Both the position numbers and the translations under genes were made by a program. Shown here one piece after another: positions 62,124 through 64,000 of a DNA stretch of 64,000 nt. Origin of the DNA: Leptolinea sp. HRD-7 (GTDB lineage Bacteria; Chloroflexota; Anaerolineae; Anaerolineales; Anaerolineaceae); NCBI GenBank assembly GCA_024363285.1, contig AP024710.1, positions 2,264,001 through 2,328,000 on the forward strand, read 5' to 3'. Under the pieces are notes generated by a model. The model was not told where the DNA came from. It was given only the letters and a program-made list of their open reading frames with translations, and ran no database searches. Positions within the stretch are counted from its first letter, which is position 1. Each line of letters opens with the position of its first letter.

Positions 62124-63509
62124 ATGACTGTGTTATCCCTGTCCCAACTCCAATTCGCGGCAACCACGGTGTACCACTTTTTCTTTGTCCCGCTTACGCT
62201 GGGACTTTCCGTGCTGGTAGCGATCATGGAGACATTGTATGTCACAAGCGGTAATGAGGTTTACCGCCGTATGACGAAATTCTGGGGAAAATTGTTCCTT
62301 ATCAATTTCGCCATGGGTGTTGTCACCGGTATCGTCATGGAATTCCAGTTTGGAATGAACTGGGCGAATTACGCCCGGTTCGTCGGAGATATATTTGGCG
62401 CTCCGCTGGCTGTTGAAGCATTGTTGGCTTTCTTTCTGGAATCCACATTCCTTGGCGTTTGGATCTTTGGATGGGACAAGATCTCAAAAAGACTACACGC
62501 CGTGACGATATGGTTGGTGGCTATTGGAAGCAATCTGTCAGCGTTGTGGATATTGATTGCCAACTCCTTTATGCAACACCCGGTAGGGTATGAAATTCAG
62601 GGAACCCGTGCTGTGATGACGGATTTTGGCGCGTTGCTTTCTAACCCGTATGTCTGGAATCAGTTCCCGCATACAGTTCTCAGCGGGTTTACCACTGGTG
62701 CCTTTTTTGTGATGGGCATCAGTGCCTACCATCTTTTGCGTAAAAATCATGAAATTTTCTTCCAAAAGTCATTCAAACTGGCCGCTATTTTTGGAACCGC
62801 TGCTATTATTTTGACAGCACTGGTTGGCCACACTCAGACACAATACCTGGTAAAAAACCAGCCGATGAAACTGGCTGCCGCGGAAGCCCTTTGGAATACT
62901 GAAAATCCCGCGTCTTTCTCGGTATTTACTATTGTTGACCAACCGGCTAAGAAGGATATTGTCTCCATTCGTGTTCCGGGTGTTCTCAGTTTCCTTGCCT
63001 ATAACCAATTCACCGGAGAAGTGAAAGGTTTGAACGACCTTCAGGCTGAATTTGAAGCGAAATATGGCCCCGGTGACTATATGCCTTCTATCCCGATTGC
63101 TTACTGGTCGTTCCGCATCATGGTTGCGGCAGGTACATTAATGGTCCTTTTGGCCGTCTACGCTGTGCTCGTGGCGTACAATCGGAAACCAATCTTGAAA
63201 GCGAAAATGATGAAGCTTTTTCCATACTTCATCGCATTGCCATACATCTCCAACACATTTGGCTGGTTATTGACAGAGACTGGTCGGCAGCCGTGGGCAG
63301 TCTATGAGGTATTGAAAACCGCTGATTCAGTTTCACCTAATTTATCTGTGGGAATGGTATTGACCAGTCTGATCGTTTTCACGCTGCTGTACGGTGTACT
63401 AATGGCGGCAGATATATATCTTCTGGCCAAATTCGCCAAAGCCGGCCCGGCTGACCGGGGTGACGATCCGGCTATTGATGTTAAATCTGAAGAGGCATTC
63501 TGGGGATAG
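62124..63509 (+). CDS. cydA: Cytochrome bd ubiquinol oxidase subunit I
   Basis: 461 residues with about nine membrane helices. The heme ligands match: H18 (VYHFFF), H183 (FPHTVLSG) and M333 in the FRIMV block next to R331. E98 and E106 of the proton path are conserved, and the quinol loop begins GHTQTQYLVKNQPMKLAAAEALW. The loop is short, as in the S class. It reduces oxygen to water with high affinity and no proton pump. GAGGAG precedes the ATG. cydB follows 10 bases later. Confidence 0.95.
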   Translation: MTVLSLSQLQFAATTVYHFFFVPLTLGLSVLVAIMETLYVTSGNEVYRRMTKFWGKLFLINFAMGVVTGIVMEFQFGMNWANYARFVGDIFGAPLAVEALLAFFLESTFLGVWIFGWDKISKRLHAVTIWLVAIGSNLSALWILIANSFMQHPVGYEIQGTRAVMTDFGALLSNPYVWNQFPHTVLSGFTTGAFFVMGISAYHLLRKNHEIFFQKSFKLAAIFGTAAIILTALVGHTQTQYLVKNQPMKLAAAEALWNTENPASFSVFTIVDQPAKKDIVSIRVPGVLSFLAYNQFTGEVKGLNDLQAEFEAKYGPGDYMPSIPIAYWSFRIMVAAGTLMVLLAVYAVLVAYNRKPILKAKMMKLFPYFIALPYISNTFGWLLTETGRQPWAVYEVLKTADSVSPNLSVGMVLTSLIVFTLLYGVLMAADIYLLAKFAKAGPADRGDDPAIDVKSEEAFWG

Positions 63510-63519
63510 GAGCAAATAC

Positions 63520-64000
63520 ATGGACCTGAATACACTCTGGTTTATTCTGATATGCGTTTTGTTTTCCGGGTATTTTGTACTGGAAGGGTTTGATCTTGGA
63601 GTCGGAATGCTTCTGCCGTTTGTGGCAAAAACGGATGAAGAGCGCCGGCAGGTGATCAACACTATCGGCCCTCACTGGGACGCGAATGAGGTCTGGCTCA
63701 TTACGGCTGGCGGGGCAATGTTTGCCGCATTTCCGGGTTGGTATGCCACGCTTTTCTCCGGCTTTTATCTACCGTTATTCCTGATGCTGGTCGGGTTGAT
63801 CCTGCGTGGTGTCGCGCTTGAATTCCGCAGCAAAGATGATAACAAAACCTGGAGGGCGATCTGGGATTGGTCAACGTTTGCTGGCAGCCTGATCCCGTCA
63901 CTGTTGTGGGGTGTAGCATTCGCCAATTTCCTGCGGGGTATTCCGATCGATGCCGCGCAAAATTACACCGGCGGGTTCTGGAACCTGCTGAATCCGTTTG
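63520..64000 (+). CDS. cydB: Cytochrome bd ubiquinol oxidase subunit II, 5' part
   Basis: The open frame starts at ATG 63520 with AGGAG just upstream and runs off the window end, giving 160 residues. The N-terminus LWFILICVLFSGYFVLEGFDLGVGM, then GPHWDANEVWL and FPGWYATLFSGFYLPL, are typical CydB blocks. It is the partner of CydA in the bd oxidase. The rest of the gene lies outside the window. Confidence 0.95.
   Translation, partial: MDLNTLWFILICVLFSGYFVLEGFDLGVGMLLPFVAKTDEERRQVINTIGPHWDANEVWLITAGGAMFAAFPGWYATLFSGFYLPLFLMLVGLILRGVALEFRSKDDNKTWRAIWDWSTFAGSLIPSLLWGVAFANFLRGIPIDAAQNYTGGFWNLLNPF

Overview
The window looks like chromosomal DNA of an uncultured-type member of the Chloroflexota, most likely class Anaerolineae. 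This is inferred from the gene repertoire, not from a marker search: monoderm-style envelope genes (LCP ligase, Wzx/Wzy/Wzz without an outer-membrane exporter), RNase Y, a leucine T-box, MshA-like GT4, VIT-vWA and TgpA-like transglutaminase proteins, and a two-component-regulator-type propeller protein. Base composition is mid-GC, with an AT-rich island inside the polysaccharide locus. No insertion sequence, prophage, CRISPR array or rRNA was seen.

Layout. 1-2.7 kb: end of an AI-2E-type transporter, two small unknown proteins and, convergent, a NuoE-NuoF fusion. 3.1-9.7 kb: a divergent SIS-fold isomerase with DNA polymerase IV, a GT4 glycosyltransferase, tRNA-Thr and a large PAS/GAF histidine kinase. 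9.8-16.6 kb: uridine kinase, a VTT membrane protein, then a glycan cluster (GT-C enzyme, DPM1-like GT2, WbqC-like protein, methyltransferase, WecE-type aminotransferase). 16.6-20.2 kb: small membrane proteins, PfkB kinase, M24 peptidase and metallo-beta-lactamase-fold hydrolase. 20.2-22.4 kb: rny and recX, followed by a 465-base intergenic region dense in TGTA/TACA inverted repeats.

22.9-41 kb is a polysaccharide locus: rfbB, rfbA, Wzx-like flippase, several membrane glycosyltransferases, a WbaP-type initiating transferase, two Wzy-like polymerases, a kinase-less Wzz and a secreted metallopeptidase. RfbA, RfbB and the WecE-type enzyme at 15.5 kb together would make dTDP-4-amino-4,6-dideoxygalactose. 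41-46.7 kb holds a PAP2 phosphatase, a transglutaminase-like membrane protein and a VIT-vWA protein.

46.8-64 kb: cydDC (cysteine/glutathione exporter for cytochrome bd assembly), a secreted coiled-coil protein and leuS. leuS sits behind a T-box leader that begins only 10 bases after a pair of tRNA-Ala genes. Then come a possible structured small RNA, a membrane protein that joins an HTH-like cytoplasmic domain to an outside propeller, an LCP protein, the prfA-prmC-(EamA)-tsaC-type translation cluster, and an Rrf2 regulator directly upstream of cydA and cydB (cut by the window end).

Points worth following: the tRNA-Ala/tRNA-Ala/T-box/leuS transcript; the candidate ToxR-like propeller regulator; the TGTA/TACA operator array; a set of genes whose -10 box lies exactly six bases before the start codon, implying leaderless mRNAs; and the AT-rich cassette in the polysaccharide locus. 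No searches could be run, so all family assignments rest on motifs read by eye.
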